Positions 46,985 through 60,224 are shown, counted from the stretch's first letter. The stretch is 64,000 bases of DNA from Anas platyrhynchos (GCF_047663525.1 NC_092591.1:47097501-47161500); one strand, 5' to 3'. The notes: generated by a model from the letters alone, not told the origin. Numbers and translations: made by a program.

Positions 46985-48056
46985 ATTGAGTTTACAGGGC
47001 AAGGTTTTGGTGGCAGGGGGCTGCAGGGGTGGCCTCTGTGAGGAGAATCCAGCTGCCCCATGTTAGGTAAGGGCCAGCTCCAAAGGGACTTGCCACTGCC
47101 CAGAGCTGAGGCAATAAACCATGTTGGTTGTACCTCTGTGAGATCAGATTTAAGAAAGGAAAAACAAACAAACTAACCTGTAGCTGGAAGAGAGGAGTGA
47201 GACCTGGCCCTGTAGCTCCCATGGTCAGTGCAGCAGGAGGGCAGGAGGTGCTCCAGGCAGGCAGCAGCAGTTCCCCTGAGGCCTGTGGAGAGGCCCCTGG
47301 TGGAGCAGGCTGTCCCCCTGCAGCCCATGGGTCCCCCATGGAGCAGATCTCCACACTGCAGCCCCCCCCGTGGGTGGAGGAGCCCCCGGTGGAGCAGGTG
47401 GATGTGGCCTGGAGGAGGCTGCGGCCCACAGAGAGCCCCCGCAGGAGCAGGCCCCGGGCCGGAGCTGCAGCCCGTGGAGAGGAGCCCACGCAGGAGCAGG
47501 GGGCCTGGGGGGAGCTGCCGCCCAGCCGTGGGGGACCCGCGCTGGAGCAGTTTGCTCCTGGGGAATGGATGGATGGACCCCGTGGGACAGAGCCATGTGG
47601 GAGCAGGTCTTGGAGAGCTGCTGCCTGTGGGAACCTCAGACAGGATCAGTTTGGGAAGGACAGCATCCCATGGGAGGGACCCCACATGGAGCAGGGGCAG
47701 AGAGGCACAGTGAAGGAGCAGTGGAGATGAAGCATTAGGGACTGACTGCAGCCCCCATTCCACTGCCCCACTCAGGGGGAGAACAGAAAAGAGGGTAGAT
47801 GGGGAGACATTATTTTTTTTTAGTTTCTCACTGCTCTATCTTGTTAGTAATAGGTAATACATTTATTTAATCTCCCTATGCTGAGTCTGTTTTACCCGTG
47901 ATGGTAATTGTTGAGTGATCTCCCTGTTCTTACCTCAACTCTTGAGCCTTTTCCATCATATTTTCTCCCCCTTTCCCTTTGAGGATGGGGAATGAGAGAG
48001 CAGTTAGTTGTGGTGGAGCTCAGCAGCCCAGCTGAGTAAAAACGCCACAGATGGAC
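46985..48056 (+). mobile_element. near-complete ERV LTR (probably solo, ERVL-like)
   Basis: The left end is 'TTTACAGGGCAAGGTTTTGGTGGCAGGGGGCTGCAGGGGTGG', with an AATAAA at about 47112. A GC-rich tandem core lies at 47271-47700. After it come 'AGTTTCTCACTGCTCTATC...TAATAGGTAATA' and 'CTGAGTCTGTTTTACCCGTGATGGTAATTG'. The right end is 'GTTGTGGTGGAGCTCAGCAGCCCAGCTGAGTAAAAACGCCACA'. Layout and sequence match an LTR family seen widely in birds. No gag, pol or env lies beside it, so it is most simply a solo LTR. Overlapping frames of 120-200 residues on both strands are stop-poor GC-rich artefacts. Confidence 0.75.
47271..47700 (+). repeat. imperfect tandem GGAGCAG-core repeats inside the LTR
   Basis: About eight or nine units of roughly 43-58 bases share 'GTGG..GA(C)CCC(A/G)(C/T)G..GGAGCAG....CTGC..CCC' in order. 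Examples start near 47300, 47332, 47374, 47430, 47480, 47535, 47590 and 47680. Unit length and sequence vary, so the array is old or gene-converted. Confidence 0.7.
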
Positions 48057-51000
48057 ACAAGAATAATTTTTCCCTCTGCTATTAGAGACTTAATGCTTCA
48101 AGTTCCTATGTCCTCTCTCACAACTCTTCTGGATTATGTTCTTAAAGCTAAATAACCACAACTTGCTGAAATTTGAGGGAATCATAGTAAAGGTTTCCAG
48201 AAGAAAAGGTTCAAGTATTTGCAGGGTCAAGGGTTATAGCTTTTTTTTTTCCTACTTTGAAGAAGTAATTTATAAAATGTATTAGGGTAGTTTTTTTCTT
48301 AAAGCTTTAGCACCCCAAAGTTTGTGTGTTCTGGTGAAAACAAAAGACATCTGTAAAGAAGATACGGCTGCCAGTTTAGAAGACATCGCAATCAATAGGA
48401 CGTCCTGTTCATCTGGGTGTGATAGCAAATAGCCACAAGGTGGTAATGTTGTTCTACTTGAGAAAATACAAACGTTTGATTTACTTAGAATTGTAATTAC
48501 AAACACCAGTAGAGTCTTTACAAACTAGGAAGTGAAAACAGACAATAAAGCATTGCATGTTTACTATTAGAGAGAAATGCAGTGGCTAAATGTCATATCT
48601 ACTGCAAATTGTCAAAATTTTGTCTCTGTATCAGAGTGACAAAAATTAAAGACATCAGTGGAATAAAGGCAGGTAAGAAAAAACACAAGAATCTTGTGCA
48701 GTGGCTGTCTGGATGCTTTACTTACGTTTCAGTGAGAAATAATAAAGAGAAAAACACTCGTAAGTCAGGTCTTTTAAACTTGACCAAATGAAGTAGAATG
48801 ACTGCATCAGTTATCTGTGATAATTAAATGATTGTATCATGTGATTAATTTTTTCACTCATCTTCTAGCTATTGAATTCGTGGTTAATAAGTGCTCCTTG
48901 CACATTCTTTACCATAGGGATCAAACTCAAAAACATGCTATTCATGTGAGTACCTGTGCCACATCTAAGCAGCCAAATCCCCAGGAGGTGTTGGGGAGGT
49001 AGTTTCTGGGCCCTGTCATTCTGAGGGGATCCTGATCTCCTGCTATACTAAAAATTTGTCTGCAATGTACAATAGGAGGCTCTACAGAGACATCCACACC
49101 TCACAAGCCAAATCGACCTGCTTCTCAGACCAAGGATTTCAGCATGGTCCTGCAGTATGCTAAAGAGGAATAAGCAGAATTAGCTCTGTCCCCAGAAATC
49201 AGTGCTGTACACAGATGAATGCAGAATCCAAACGTGTAGAGCTGCCTGCTTTGTATTCCTCACTATGGCTATACATACTCAAGATAGGCTACCTGGAAAA
49301 GATTAACAGCTCTTCGGGGATCATTCTGACAGAGATTAAAAGAGCTGTGTGTGCCCCCTCAGCTCTTTCCTTACATAAGCAGCATAGGCAAATGCCACAT
49401 CTTTCTTCTGTGCAGTGAATACATTTCATATTCTGTTGCATTATTAGTGTTATTAGAGTGCTTATTGTCCTGAATGGTCATCACAATACAGATCTTCTGA
49501 AATAGCTAGTTCACAGAAACCAATTTAGAAAGTTACATCTTAATTTGTCATAATTCATCTGATACTCCTTTTGTATTTACCATGGAGAGATAATCAAAAT
49601 CCAGTCAATCCAGCATTAAGAGTATCAAAAGAGGACTGAGCTGAAGTAGGCAGAAAAGGATTAATGAGCGGGTACAGGGGAAAAGCCTGCCAATTCTCTT
49701 TAACAATTAGGCTAGCATTAGTGTGTGAGGTGGATGTGAATGGGATTAAATTATTAATAAAAGATCAAAGCTACAACTGATATTACATTATCAGAGCTTG
49801 TTTGAGCAAATTGTTAGAGATTGCTTCAGTTTGCTTGGGAAAAGATGGGAAAGAAAAAAAAGGAGATTTGGGACTGTCTGTAACAACAGTTCATCTGTCC
49901 CCTTCTGAAAGTCAGCAGGAGGTGGGTGGAAAACTTGTTTAAAGCAAGCACAGGAAGAGAAAGGGAGCAGTGATATAGTAGGACATTAAAAAACTTGGCC
50001 AAGGACAGTGGACTTTCTGCAGTGCCTCACTGAAACATTTGAAGGATTGAACACTACAGGATTGAGGCCTATACCTGATAATCATGGGAAAACACCTGAC
50101 AATCCGTAAGATAGCGAGAGAGCAAGGAGATCGACTTCAATTTCAAAAAGGGAAAAAATATTGGCAGGTGGAGCAGGTTGATACAGCTAGAGAGGGACAG
50201 TTAGAAGGTAGCAAGGGTAAAAGCAATCACTCTTCTAACAAAAGGAAGCAGAAGACCAAGCAGAATAATAGTATTGTGTTCCCGTGAGATCTGGTAAGCG
50301 GAGTTACTTGTGGATACAGTATAAGGCATAAAGGGCAAGCAAGTAACGAACACTATTAAACTCTCAGGAGCAAATTATCCCAAGAGAGGGGAAACGTATT
50401 TATACAGAAAAACAGACAACCAAAACATTTTTGCTACTTCAGTAGTTTAAATGCCTGAAATTTGGGAGAAAAAAAAAAAAAACAAAACAAAAACAAAAAA
50501 AGATGGGGGTGTTCAGGAAGGAAAAGGTCTGCAGTGAGAAAGAGTTCACAATAGGAAAGAACGCAAGAGCCAAAAAGAGAAAGTACTGTGCTTACGGAGA
50601 AGGACAAGAAAAATTATAGCCTGCTGCTAAATTGAAAGGAAGAGACAGTTAACACAGAGAGAATCATCACTATTCCATTTTCCAGGATTTGGCAGCTTAG
50701 ATATCGAATAAACCAATTTATTGCTAACCCTAATAAAAGTTATTTTGATAAAAACTCTTTTTAACAACTCTTTTTAATATAGGAAAGTCAGAGGCCAGAC
50801 TTCATCACTTTGAAGATTAGTTCATGAAATACCATCCTGGGTTTGCTCAATTAAAACAAATAAATAAATAAATAAATAAATAAAAATAAAAAAGAAAGAA
50901 CCGATCAGCAGACACACACAATAATCTACACAACAGAGTTGGGTCAGTCAGTTTATATTTCTTGTCCATAACCCAGTTCCTGGAAATGTAGATCCTTCTA

Positions 51001-52323
51001 GATAGTTAAAATGAACCAAAGTTTCCCCTTGGGGATATGATTTTTCTCTTTTAAATTTCCTGAATTCATATTGCCACTAAGTGTGAGCAGATCAGCTGCG
51101 GAAAATTATTTTCTTTCATTTTTATAACTTCAGCTAGACCATTTTGGGGGAGGAAAAGTTACTTCTGTATTCTCACCATCTTTATTACTGTTTCTGTGTT
51201 AGCAGATCTGCTAGCAGAAAAATTAAACTGTAAGGTATGCTGAATTTAACATGCAACAGTCCAGACATAGAAAGCAATCCTATTTTCACTGTTTGCAAGA
51301 TGTACATCTCTGCACACAATGATATTTTGTACATTAGAGTTCATCTTTTTCTGAAACATGGGAGAACAGTTAATTTCACTTCATTGTCAATTGTCAATAC
51401 AATTCACATTAGTACAGTGCAGGTTTCTGTCTATAAAACAAATGGATAGCTTAAGCTAACCTCCTCAGGGAGAAGTTACCCTACCCCTCTATCCTCTATA
51501 ACAAGTATATTTAATAGTCAACAAAGCAGTGTGCTCACACGTGGGACCCTGATATTTCTTGCACTGAGTTATCTCAGCTGTGACCTTGAAAGACATACAA
51601 ATGAACCTTTTCACTTTTCCCCTCAAAGAATAAACTTTTAGATAGCATATTTAACACTGTGTGCATGATGTGATCCTCAGTAAATTGGAAGGCTTTCCTG
51701 AAATGAAATTGTGCAAAGAATTAATAAACATTAAAACCTCTCTGTGTTAGGTTTTTTTTTTTTGTTGGTTTTTTTTTTTTTTTGCCTAACAACACGTCAC
51801 ACGGATCAGTGGAGTGAGACAGACAAATCATTAAGAGGAGTGCTTCTCAAAGTCTGTTTTAACTGAAGAAAACATAAGTTAATTAATTAAGTCCAGACTA
51901 GAAACAGAAGAGATCTCATAGCCTGAGCAGACTGGTTCATGGAAAAAATAAAAACCTTGATTTGCAAAATGCTTACTTATTTCTCATTACAAGCTATGGA
52001 CAAAACAAAGGGTATTAAATGTTAAAAATCAGACCCAAAGTTTTCTGCAGTGATGGTCCCCAAATTACAAAAATTGTGAAACAATTCCCTTTGTAGAACT
52101 GATAATACAGTTCTGGATGTAGAACAGGTACTGAGTAGGCCAAGTAGGGAGTAGATTCCATTAGAAGGAGAAATTAAATACAATAGATAGCTTCTATTTA
52201 GAAGGAATATAAACAGATTATTAAAATTTGACAGTTCTACAAAATCACAAATAGGGAGAAAAAGTCAATATGGAACAATACTTGTATATTTGTCATAATG
52301 CAAAAGTTAGTGAGGTCAAGTTA

Positions 52324-52357
52324 AGCTAATGGAAATTAGCTATGACTTTGTCATAGC
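52324..52357. repeat. two overlapping perfect palindromes
   Basis: AGCTAAT-ggaa-ATTAGCT (52324-52341) overlaps by three bases with GCTATGAC-ttt-GTCATAGC (52339-52357; arms 52339-52346 and 52350-52357). The first has the TAAT...ATTA layout of a homeodomain dimer site. The second could form an 8-bp hairpin with a 3-base loop. Confidence 0.8.
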
Positions 52358-55300
52358 ACATTGAAGAGCTCATTACAACAAAAGACTGCAACAAATACAT
52401 GGACAGATTAAAATCTAATCCCTGATGGAGTCTGTCTGATTACTAAACCTGCTTATCTAGATGCATTCTTTAACGCTGGTGACCTCTTGAGACTCAGAGG
52501 ATAGAGAAGTCTAATTCTTTAAATGCCTTTTTCCTCACGGTTTTCTATAAATATCTGCAACTAGCCATTATAAACAACAGAATGCTATGTGTGATGACTC
52601 AGAATGAATCTTGTGCTCTTAGGGCAGCAAAGCTTTTACATAAAAATTAAAAGTGGCTCATATCTAAGTTCAGGATTTTGCATATGCTTAATGTTTGGAA
52701 TTGCAGAGCAAAACACCAGCATATCTTTAATGTTTTAAAGCAAGATATGAAGTTATTAAAACAATCAGGTCTTTTCAGATGAAGTCACTGTTTCAGAGTG
52801 GTAAATATTTGTACAACTGCCCATTTTTCTTGGCACAGTTTCAGTAACTTATTTATCACATACCTGGTAACTCTCTGAAATCGTAATTGAACACACAGAA
52901 TAAAGAAAATCATTTGGTTAAAACAAAGTCTAAAAAGCACTGTAATCACTGCTAGAGAAAAATAACATCGGATTCAATTTGTCAGAATATTACCAGTTTG
53001 AGAACTAAAGAGCATGTGTAGTGATACACTTAGACCTTGAACTGATACCAGATTTGAAAATAACACTCTCCTGCCTCACCACAGGAAATTACATTTAAAC
53101 AAGGTTTTTGCTGCATAGGAATGCATTTGCCTGTGTTTTCTGGACCTGGATAGTAGATGAGGAAGCCTGTGGAAGATGAAGTTGCAGATGATCTTTCCTT
53201 TCATCATCCCAGTGAGAGAGAGGCAACTGGCATATGGCATTATGACATCTCGATGCTAGCCCAAGACTATCCTACTTTGAAGAATAATCCTATGACCAGT
53301 TAAATTTACCTCAGACCTATTGTGTGTGCACCTCAGAAATATTTTTATTTCAAGCTGAACCACTTAAAGATCATTCTAATAACGTCTTAGCCTATTATAA
53401 AACTCCTTAAGCAAGTCCAACTTCAGACATTGGAACTCAAAGGGCAGGTAGCATTACAGCAGTAACTCTTGGGCTATCAATCACTCTGAAATGTTCTTGA
53501 AATACTGCACATAAATCCTTAAAGTCAAAAGAGTAGGTCAGATGTAGTCCTCAATTTCTGGAGCAAATCCAAAGATACTGAGTAGATGATTAAGCCTCTC
53601 TTCTTCAAGCACATTATTAATTCAAATGTCTTGTTTTCAAAGGTATTTTTAGAGGGGCTGCCTACTCAGTGACATACTGTTGGCAAACAGAAGAAAACTT
53701 CAAATTCTTCTCAGTTATGACTTACAAGCACTTGTCTTTGCCTGGTTATTAATATAATGAGATGATACTTAGGGGAATCTTCATAGTAAGCAATCACTAA
53801 AGCAAGGCTAGCACTAGCTAGCCTTAAAAATAATGAGAACTGGCATTTAAAATCCTGCAACAATATGCTTAATTCAGAATTATTTATCTAGTGTCACAAG
53901 AGCCACATGACAAAACAAAAACAAAAAACATATGCATGTTCCCTTCTTCTAAAAACGTGCAGCTAAAGTTTTATTTTTTTTAGCTTGCATAAAATCTTAT
54001 AATCTACAGACTTTGCTCTCATAAATGCTTCCTAGCCAAAGAATTTCACATCATCTTTCTAGTTTTAAACAGCCGATGGTTCCTCCTACTTCTTCACAAG
54101 AAACTATATCACAAATTCCCAAAGTTGAATCAGTTCAGAGGAATGACAGCTAAAGATCCTGGCCCCTCAGAGCTAAATACCATTCTTTTCCCAGCATACA
54201 TCGCTCTGAAAATTTCCTCAGACAAATAGTTACCTTGACCTCATCTGCAATCTAAGTACAGCCTGCAAACCAAGACTCTTCTCCAAACCACATCAGACAA
54301 AGTAGTGATTGTGAATTGAAGATGAAAAGGAGCTGTCAATAAGTAACTGTGGTGGATGTTGTAACTGTTGCTCATTTTATGATCTTGGAAGATACATTCT
54401 GGGTTACTCATTTCTATTGTACATACACAAGTGAGAGTGGCACCTGAAGGGGAAGAATCTCTGAAACATAAACCAGACATCTTCTAGTTCTAATCACACT
54501 AAACTATGGAGCTGACTTCAAGTTCCCAGAATAGATTTTTCTGCAAGAAGTGATTTCAGTTCTCACATTCTTTCTTCTCCATATCCACACTTCTTATAGC
54601 CACCATACAGAATGTGCAGATTATACAGAGAAAAGGAGATGTGAGTTTTCATGTGAAATATCATCCTTTTACCTGTACTATGCACTTTTCACTCTCCAAA
54701 CACTCCACATACACGTGGTGGAAATAAGTAATTCCATTATAAAGCATCACAAAGCCTGCTAAGATTGTTATTTAATTGCATTACTGACATGCATTTTGTT
54801 TATGATATTGATGAGTAATGACATTACTGAGTTGAGGTAGGGGCAGAATTCGTCTTGCCTAAGTTTAGCTAAATAGAAGTCACTTACCCAGTCCAAGCCA
54901 GTTGCTCAATTTTCCTCTCCAGGCAATGGAAAAGAAGCACCTCCAGAGGATGATGTAACCTATTCTAAGATGAGATCAAACCATCAATGAAGGAAGAGAG
55001 AAATATCCCAGAAATCAGTTAATTATCTTTGAAGTCTCTCTTGCTCACTTTCTTTCTTCATTGATGGTCAAAAAAGACTATACAACTAGCTTAGCAGAAG
55101 CGCAAAAAGCTTTACAGCACTACATTATCTTCTGTCCCATACTGATGAGCAGACCCCAAGTACCATGTCATTTCTTTATTTAAAACACTACAAGAATAAT
55201 TTGGACTATTTAATCTAATCAATTGCCTGAGCAATGCAAATCTCAACTCATGGTTACTGCAATAACCTTCAGGTTATCTGAGACAGGAGCAGAGCCTTGT

Positions 55301-55954
55301 CTTTTGAAGTCAGCATTGATGTTCTGTACTAGCTGCATGATTATTCCTCTGTCTGGACCCAGTCTCTTTCATACAATTTATGCCTGTTGCTTTGAACTGG
55401 ATGCTGTGTTGGAACAGTTTGGTGTTGGTAGTTCTAACTCCATGGAATTATATACTCTGCAGAGGATCTATTCCCTGGTTTGGTACACCAGCTTAAATTT
55501 AGGGGAAAATTGATTAAGGCCAGGATTTTTCAATTCAGATTTTTTAGAAATAAATTATTAAGTGAAGGAAAAATGTTAAAACATAGAAGAGACAAAAAAA
55601 AAAAAAATGTATGCCTATGCATTTCTACTAAAGCTAGAAAAAAAACCCACATGTGTGTGTACATATGATTGGAAGGAACAAAAGAAATGATCAACAACAT
55701 ACACTTACTCCTAGAGACAGAAAAGTGTTATGGCACTCCCCTTAATATAAATAAATAAATAAATCTGATAAATTCAAATACCAATGTTTTTGTTGCTACT
55801 CTAATTTTTACAAATAATGGTGACTAACAGAGCTCTATTAACAATTCAGATATCATTACCAGACTTTGACAATACATAGCCTATACCCTTCCATAATTAT
55901 ATCAGCACTAGCACTGACAGCTTCCAAATCATGACAGACCTGCAGCAACCTCTG

Positions 55955-55993
<39 letters not shown>

Positions 55994-55994
55994 T
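55955..55994. repeat. (ATT)n microsatellite
   Basis: About thirteen ATT units in a perfect run. Confidence 0.92.
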
Positions 55995-57369
55995 TACTCA
56001 CTGCAGTCAGAATCACTCATGAATTACCTGTTTCTGCTTTTTACAGTATCTAAATCTTAATAGGCTTCTAAACAAGGCATAAAAGATAAGATAAGCAATG
56101 AAATGAGTCTGGATTAATGATATGAAAATGAAAAACATGTAAGTAGGGACAACTCCACACTGAAATAGCTTTCTATTGTCCCCAGTCCTGCTGGGAGAAG
56201 CCCTATATCAGAGAGGTATCGTATTTTCTTCTATCACTTCTCATCATTATAAATAAATAAAATAAATTATTTTTGATGTAGTTACTTTGATCCTATTTGA
56301 TTTCTAGTCATTTCAAAGGAGCCATTCTTTTCACCATAAATATTGCTAATAAATGACAACTACATACAACATTTGCTAAGATGCTTGCATCAAAGGAATT
56401 TAGCTTAAATTGACACTTTTCCCACCTGTTGTGTTAACTGAGCAATCTGTACTCAGGTGCTGGGCTTTGTAATCAAAGCAATTTGGAGCACCAGGTTGTT
56501 CTTTTTAGTTTTTTACTTTGTATATTCCACCACTTTTTTATTTTCTTTTTTCTTTTTCACCTCTCTCTTACTCCACGGCTATCAGCTTGCATCCAGCAAT
56601 TCAAACATGACATATTAAGGCAAGAGAAAGTAAAATTTGCAGGCAGAACTTGCATCAGGCATCACCAACCCAAGCTGCAGGTCTCAAACGACCAAGTGGC
56701 ACCCTTTGTCTATGAATTCTGACACTGCATAATATCAGCTTTTCAGTATCCCTTCTAGACTATTTAGGATTGAATTGCTTAGCTAAATTTACAGGGAATG
56801 GCCTGTCCATTGTTCCTCACCTGTTATATTAAACATCTAATAATGTATAAGAGAAAACGTGAAATGTCACTTTTCCCCCCAAAACACAAAGAAATTTAAA
56901 AACCCAAACACAAATTCTCTAGCACACAGACTAATTAGAAGCTGGTATTCAGGTCTGCCATGTGAACAAGTTTTTACCTATTTTACCTCAGTGTAAAAAT
57001 AAATCCATACCAGCTTCTCTGGACCACCCAGTTTAAAGAAAAATGCACATTTTGCATAATAAATCTACTTCAAAGACAGAAAACTGTGATTTTCAAAGTA
57101 CAGAACAGAACCTCATTCACTTGTTTCAAATACATTTCCTCCATACTGGTTAACATAAGCACAAAAGATTTTTTTTTTTAATTATTATTATTATTTTTTT
57201 TACCTTTAGGTAGCAGGAATTTGTGGCTAAAAACTATGACTTTGTTTCCATGTTCTGTCCAAATGTGAAAACTTCCCCTCCCCCACCCAAATAATGTAAT
57301 TATACCTTAATGTTTCTCTTGTTACAAAGAACTGAAGCATTACATTGCCTTTTACCAGCCTCCTCGCTA

Positions 57370-57620
57370 GGACAGAATACAGAGGGATGTGTTTCTAGCT
57401 GCAGTAATTACCTTAATTTTGTAGGAACATAAGATTGCTGTGTAATCGGCTATTACTAATGCAATTACTCTGAAAAAATGACTCACAATGAGATGTGTCA
57501 GGGGTGCTTCTACATCAGCACAGATTGTAGTAATTTAATAATGAGTCACATTTGGTCTCTGAAGTGGATAATACTGAATGGCAAATATCCACACTCCAAT
57601 GAAGATTTATGGAAGCATTA
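57370..57620. promoter_or_regulatory. candidate conserved non-coding element
   Basis: Two AP-1/Maf-type sites (TGACTCA at 57479-57485 and TGAGTCA at 57542-57548) sit among many TAAT/ATTA cores ('GCAGTAATTACCTTAATTTTG', 'GGCTATTACTAATGCAATTACTC', 'GTAGTAATTTAATAATGAG'). There is no repeat signature. The texture is typical of vertebrate conserved elements. No conservation can be measured here. Confidence 0.3.
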
Positions 57621-57739
57621 TTTTGGGGGGGTATGCTTATAGGATATGCTACTGTTTTTTGCAAATTCACCATATACCTCTTCCTCTCCTTCACATGTTA
57701 GCAGTATTGCTGCAATTTTTACTACAGTAGACACTTCAA

Positions 57740-58095
57740 CTGGGATCTGGGCCCCACTGTGTTAGGTCCGTGCTCAGGATCAGATATTCCTGACTCTTTC
57801 TAAAGGCCTAAGATCCTACTGAAGTAAAGGGAGAGACTTTGGATGGATTATGGACTGAGACCTAAATAACTGGCAGACTAAAGAAAAACAGTAAGGGGGC
57901 CTGCTATCCTGCTTTACAGAACAGACAAGAACTATAATTCAAGAAGGCCCTTTTCCCTAAATCACAGCCACAGAAATTCAGTGAATCTCTCTCAAGACCA
58001 GACAGGAAGTCTAGAGCAGAGCTAAGAAGAGAACTCAGGTCCCCGAAGTCTCCGTTTTGCTCCTTAGCCACAAACCATGCCCTTTCTGTAACACA
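57740..58095 (+). mobile_element. ancient amniote interspersed repeat (tentative)
   Basis: 'GGGATCTGGGCCCCACTGTGTTAGG' at the left and 'AGAGCAGAGCTAAGAAGAGAACTCAGGTCCCCGAAGTCTCCGTTTTGCTCCTTAGCCAC' at the right resemble the two ends of an old repeat common in turtle and crocodile genomes ('..CTGGGCCCCACTGTGCTAGG.. / ..GAACCCAGGTCTCC..GAGTCC..'). The name is not certain. It is strongly diverged. Confidence 0.4.
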
Positions 58096-60224
58096 GAGCT
58101 CTGTGCTGCGCAATGAATTAATAACATTTGTTAACTACTAGCACTTCTCAGAAGGCCTGTCTGACATAGCTTCATTAGTTACTGACTAGGATGGTAAAAA
58201 AGAACTCTAATGAGTAAACAGCAAAGTATGCTACAGCAGGTTGCCATGCTGCAATATTTGGGATGGAGACCATCTGTGTACAGGTACCCTCTTCATTGAT
58301 TACAAGCAGCTCTGCAGAACGAAGTGACTTAATTGCTTTACTCCAGAAACAGAAATACAGACATGCGCCAAACATCAAGCATTTATACAATTCTCACTGC
58401 AATGGCTATTGTAATTCTTTTTTCCTTTTTTCCTTTTAATTCCTGCAACTAAAAAAATAAAAAATAAAGAAAAATCACCTAAAGACAGAGATCAAATGAT
58501 GACACTATCCTAGTTCTATCACACAGTAAGCTATTGCTATTAGTGCAGTAAAATACAATGCAATTAATCTAACAATTTTAAGTGTGTACAAAGTTCATCA
58601 CTTTCAGTAATATTCATTACTTGTTAAGTATGCATACAGATGCCCAGACCTGTCCAGGGTTAACCCAACAGGGCACCAGTGTTAGAAATTGCCAGATTCT
58701 GTAGACAAGGGAAGGGCTAAAAGTCAGCAGACCAACCTCAACCTGGGGCTAAACTAATAGGATAATAACAGAACAAATTTCTAGACGTAAAATGCTGAAA
58801 GTGCAGAGTCAGGAACTCCCTTTGTGTGAAAACTGAAAAGACAGTGAAAGGATATGTGCTGACTTAGTGGGGTCAATGGCAAGGATGAAACTATCAAATG
58901 AGGATGGAAAAAAAAATCATTAAAACTGGTAATAATGGTAAAAGAATAAAATGGTGGTGGGCTGTTTATTTGAGAGGGACTAAAATGGGTCCCTGCTGAA
59001 GAGATCTGTGCCTAATCAAAACAACGTGGAACAGCACAATAAAACTATTGTTCTGACCATATTCTTAAGACCCCAGTGCTATGAGAATCCTTGATGGGGG
59101 CTCCATTATCACTGAGGAGCTCCATTTAAGCTCAGGCCTTTGCTCCTTCCTGAAATACTTAACAGATACAACCCGGCCCAGCTATATACCATGGTGATGC
59201 TGGCTGACTGATTTAAATTCCTGGTATGACATTGCATTTACTTCATCACTATGGACTTGTTGGGCAACAAATAGGACCATAGGCTAATTTTGTTACAGTC
59301 ACAAGAACTAGTCTGCTCTTTTTGATGAGGTACCATGCATATTGTTGGTGTGGTTTGTAGGCACACAGGGCTGGATCTCAAACATAGTCCCTTGCTGCTG
59401 CTGAGTCTTGTCTGTGTTCGGTTTAGTAGGGCCCATGGAACATCCATGTTACATTTCCCAAATGTGCCAGCAATTTCTTGTACATTTCACACATAAATCA
59501 AGAGATTCAAAACAGTACTTACTGTGCCACAGAAAGAGTCAGAGACTGAGGGCACCAGCAACATCAAATGACTTTGAACTGGCAGAACATTAAAAACTAA
59601 AACTAAACTAAAAAAATAAAAATCCTAGGTAGACCTACGTTACATAAGAAAACAAACAAAACAAATTCCCCTGAATTTCCTGTCTCATGTGGCTGAAAAT
59701 TCTTTCATGATCTCAAAGTGATTAATTCAGGCCTGCACATTTAGCATTCTAATACCTCTGAGAAAGTGAATACAGTCTGCCTGCTTCTTGCCTCAGCATC
59801 TGTTCATGTTCAGTACTTAGGGGTTCTAAGAATGACATAGCAAGAAGTATTGTTTCTCTGGGTCCCAAAGCTGAGTAGTAGAAACCATAAGTATGAGATT
59901 CATACAAGGCAAATATAACACAATCTACTGGCTCTGCTTTTAAAAACCTCTTGAATATGCCAATGTACAAGAACCTAAACTCTTGTAGAACAGACATAAC
60001 ATATTGTCTCCAGGAAAAATGTTTTAATTATGCATTTCTTTCCATATATTTATGAGGTTCTATTTTTAAATTGTTCAGATTCCTGGCCCACACTATATCC
60101 AGAAGAGTATTCTGCCCCTTTCTCCTTGAATGGTTACGATAATTTATTTTCCATTCTAAATGTATGTGATTTGTACTCACATCTTTTATCTAAAATGGCT
60201 TCTATTCCTCTTTGATATTTATAC
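58096..60224. other. intergenic, no gene seen
   Basis: The short frames match no known family and I recognise no young repeat. Confidence 0.55.

Larger units (their letters stand above)
48057..57739. other. GAL-TESMIN intergenic, right part
   Basis: Nearly 10 kb with no supported exon. Short repeats include AAAT units at 50857-50883, T tracts at 51752-51783 and (ATT)n at 55955-55994. Possible regulatory blocks at 49,600, 52,324 and 57,370 are treated separately. Confidence 0.6.

Noticed and set aside
47128-47763. Overlapping frames of 120-200 residues on both strands
   Set aside because: GC-rich LTR sequence with few stops. There is no domain, and the frames contradict each other.
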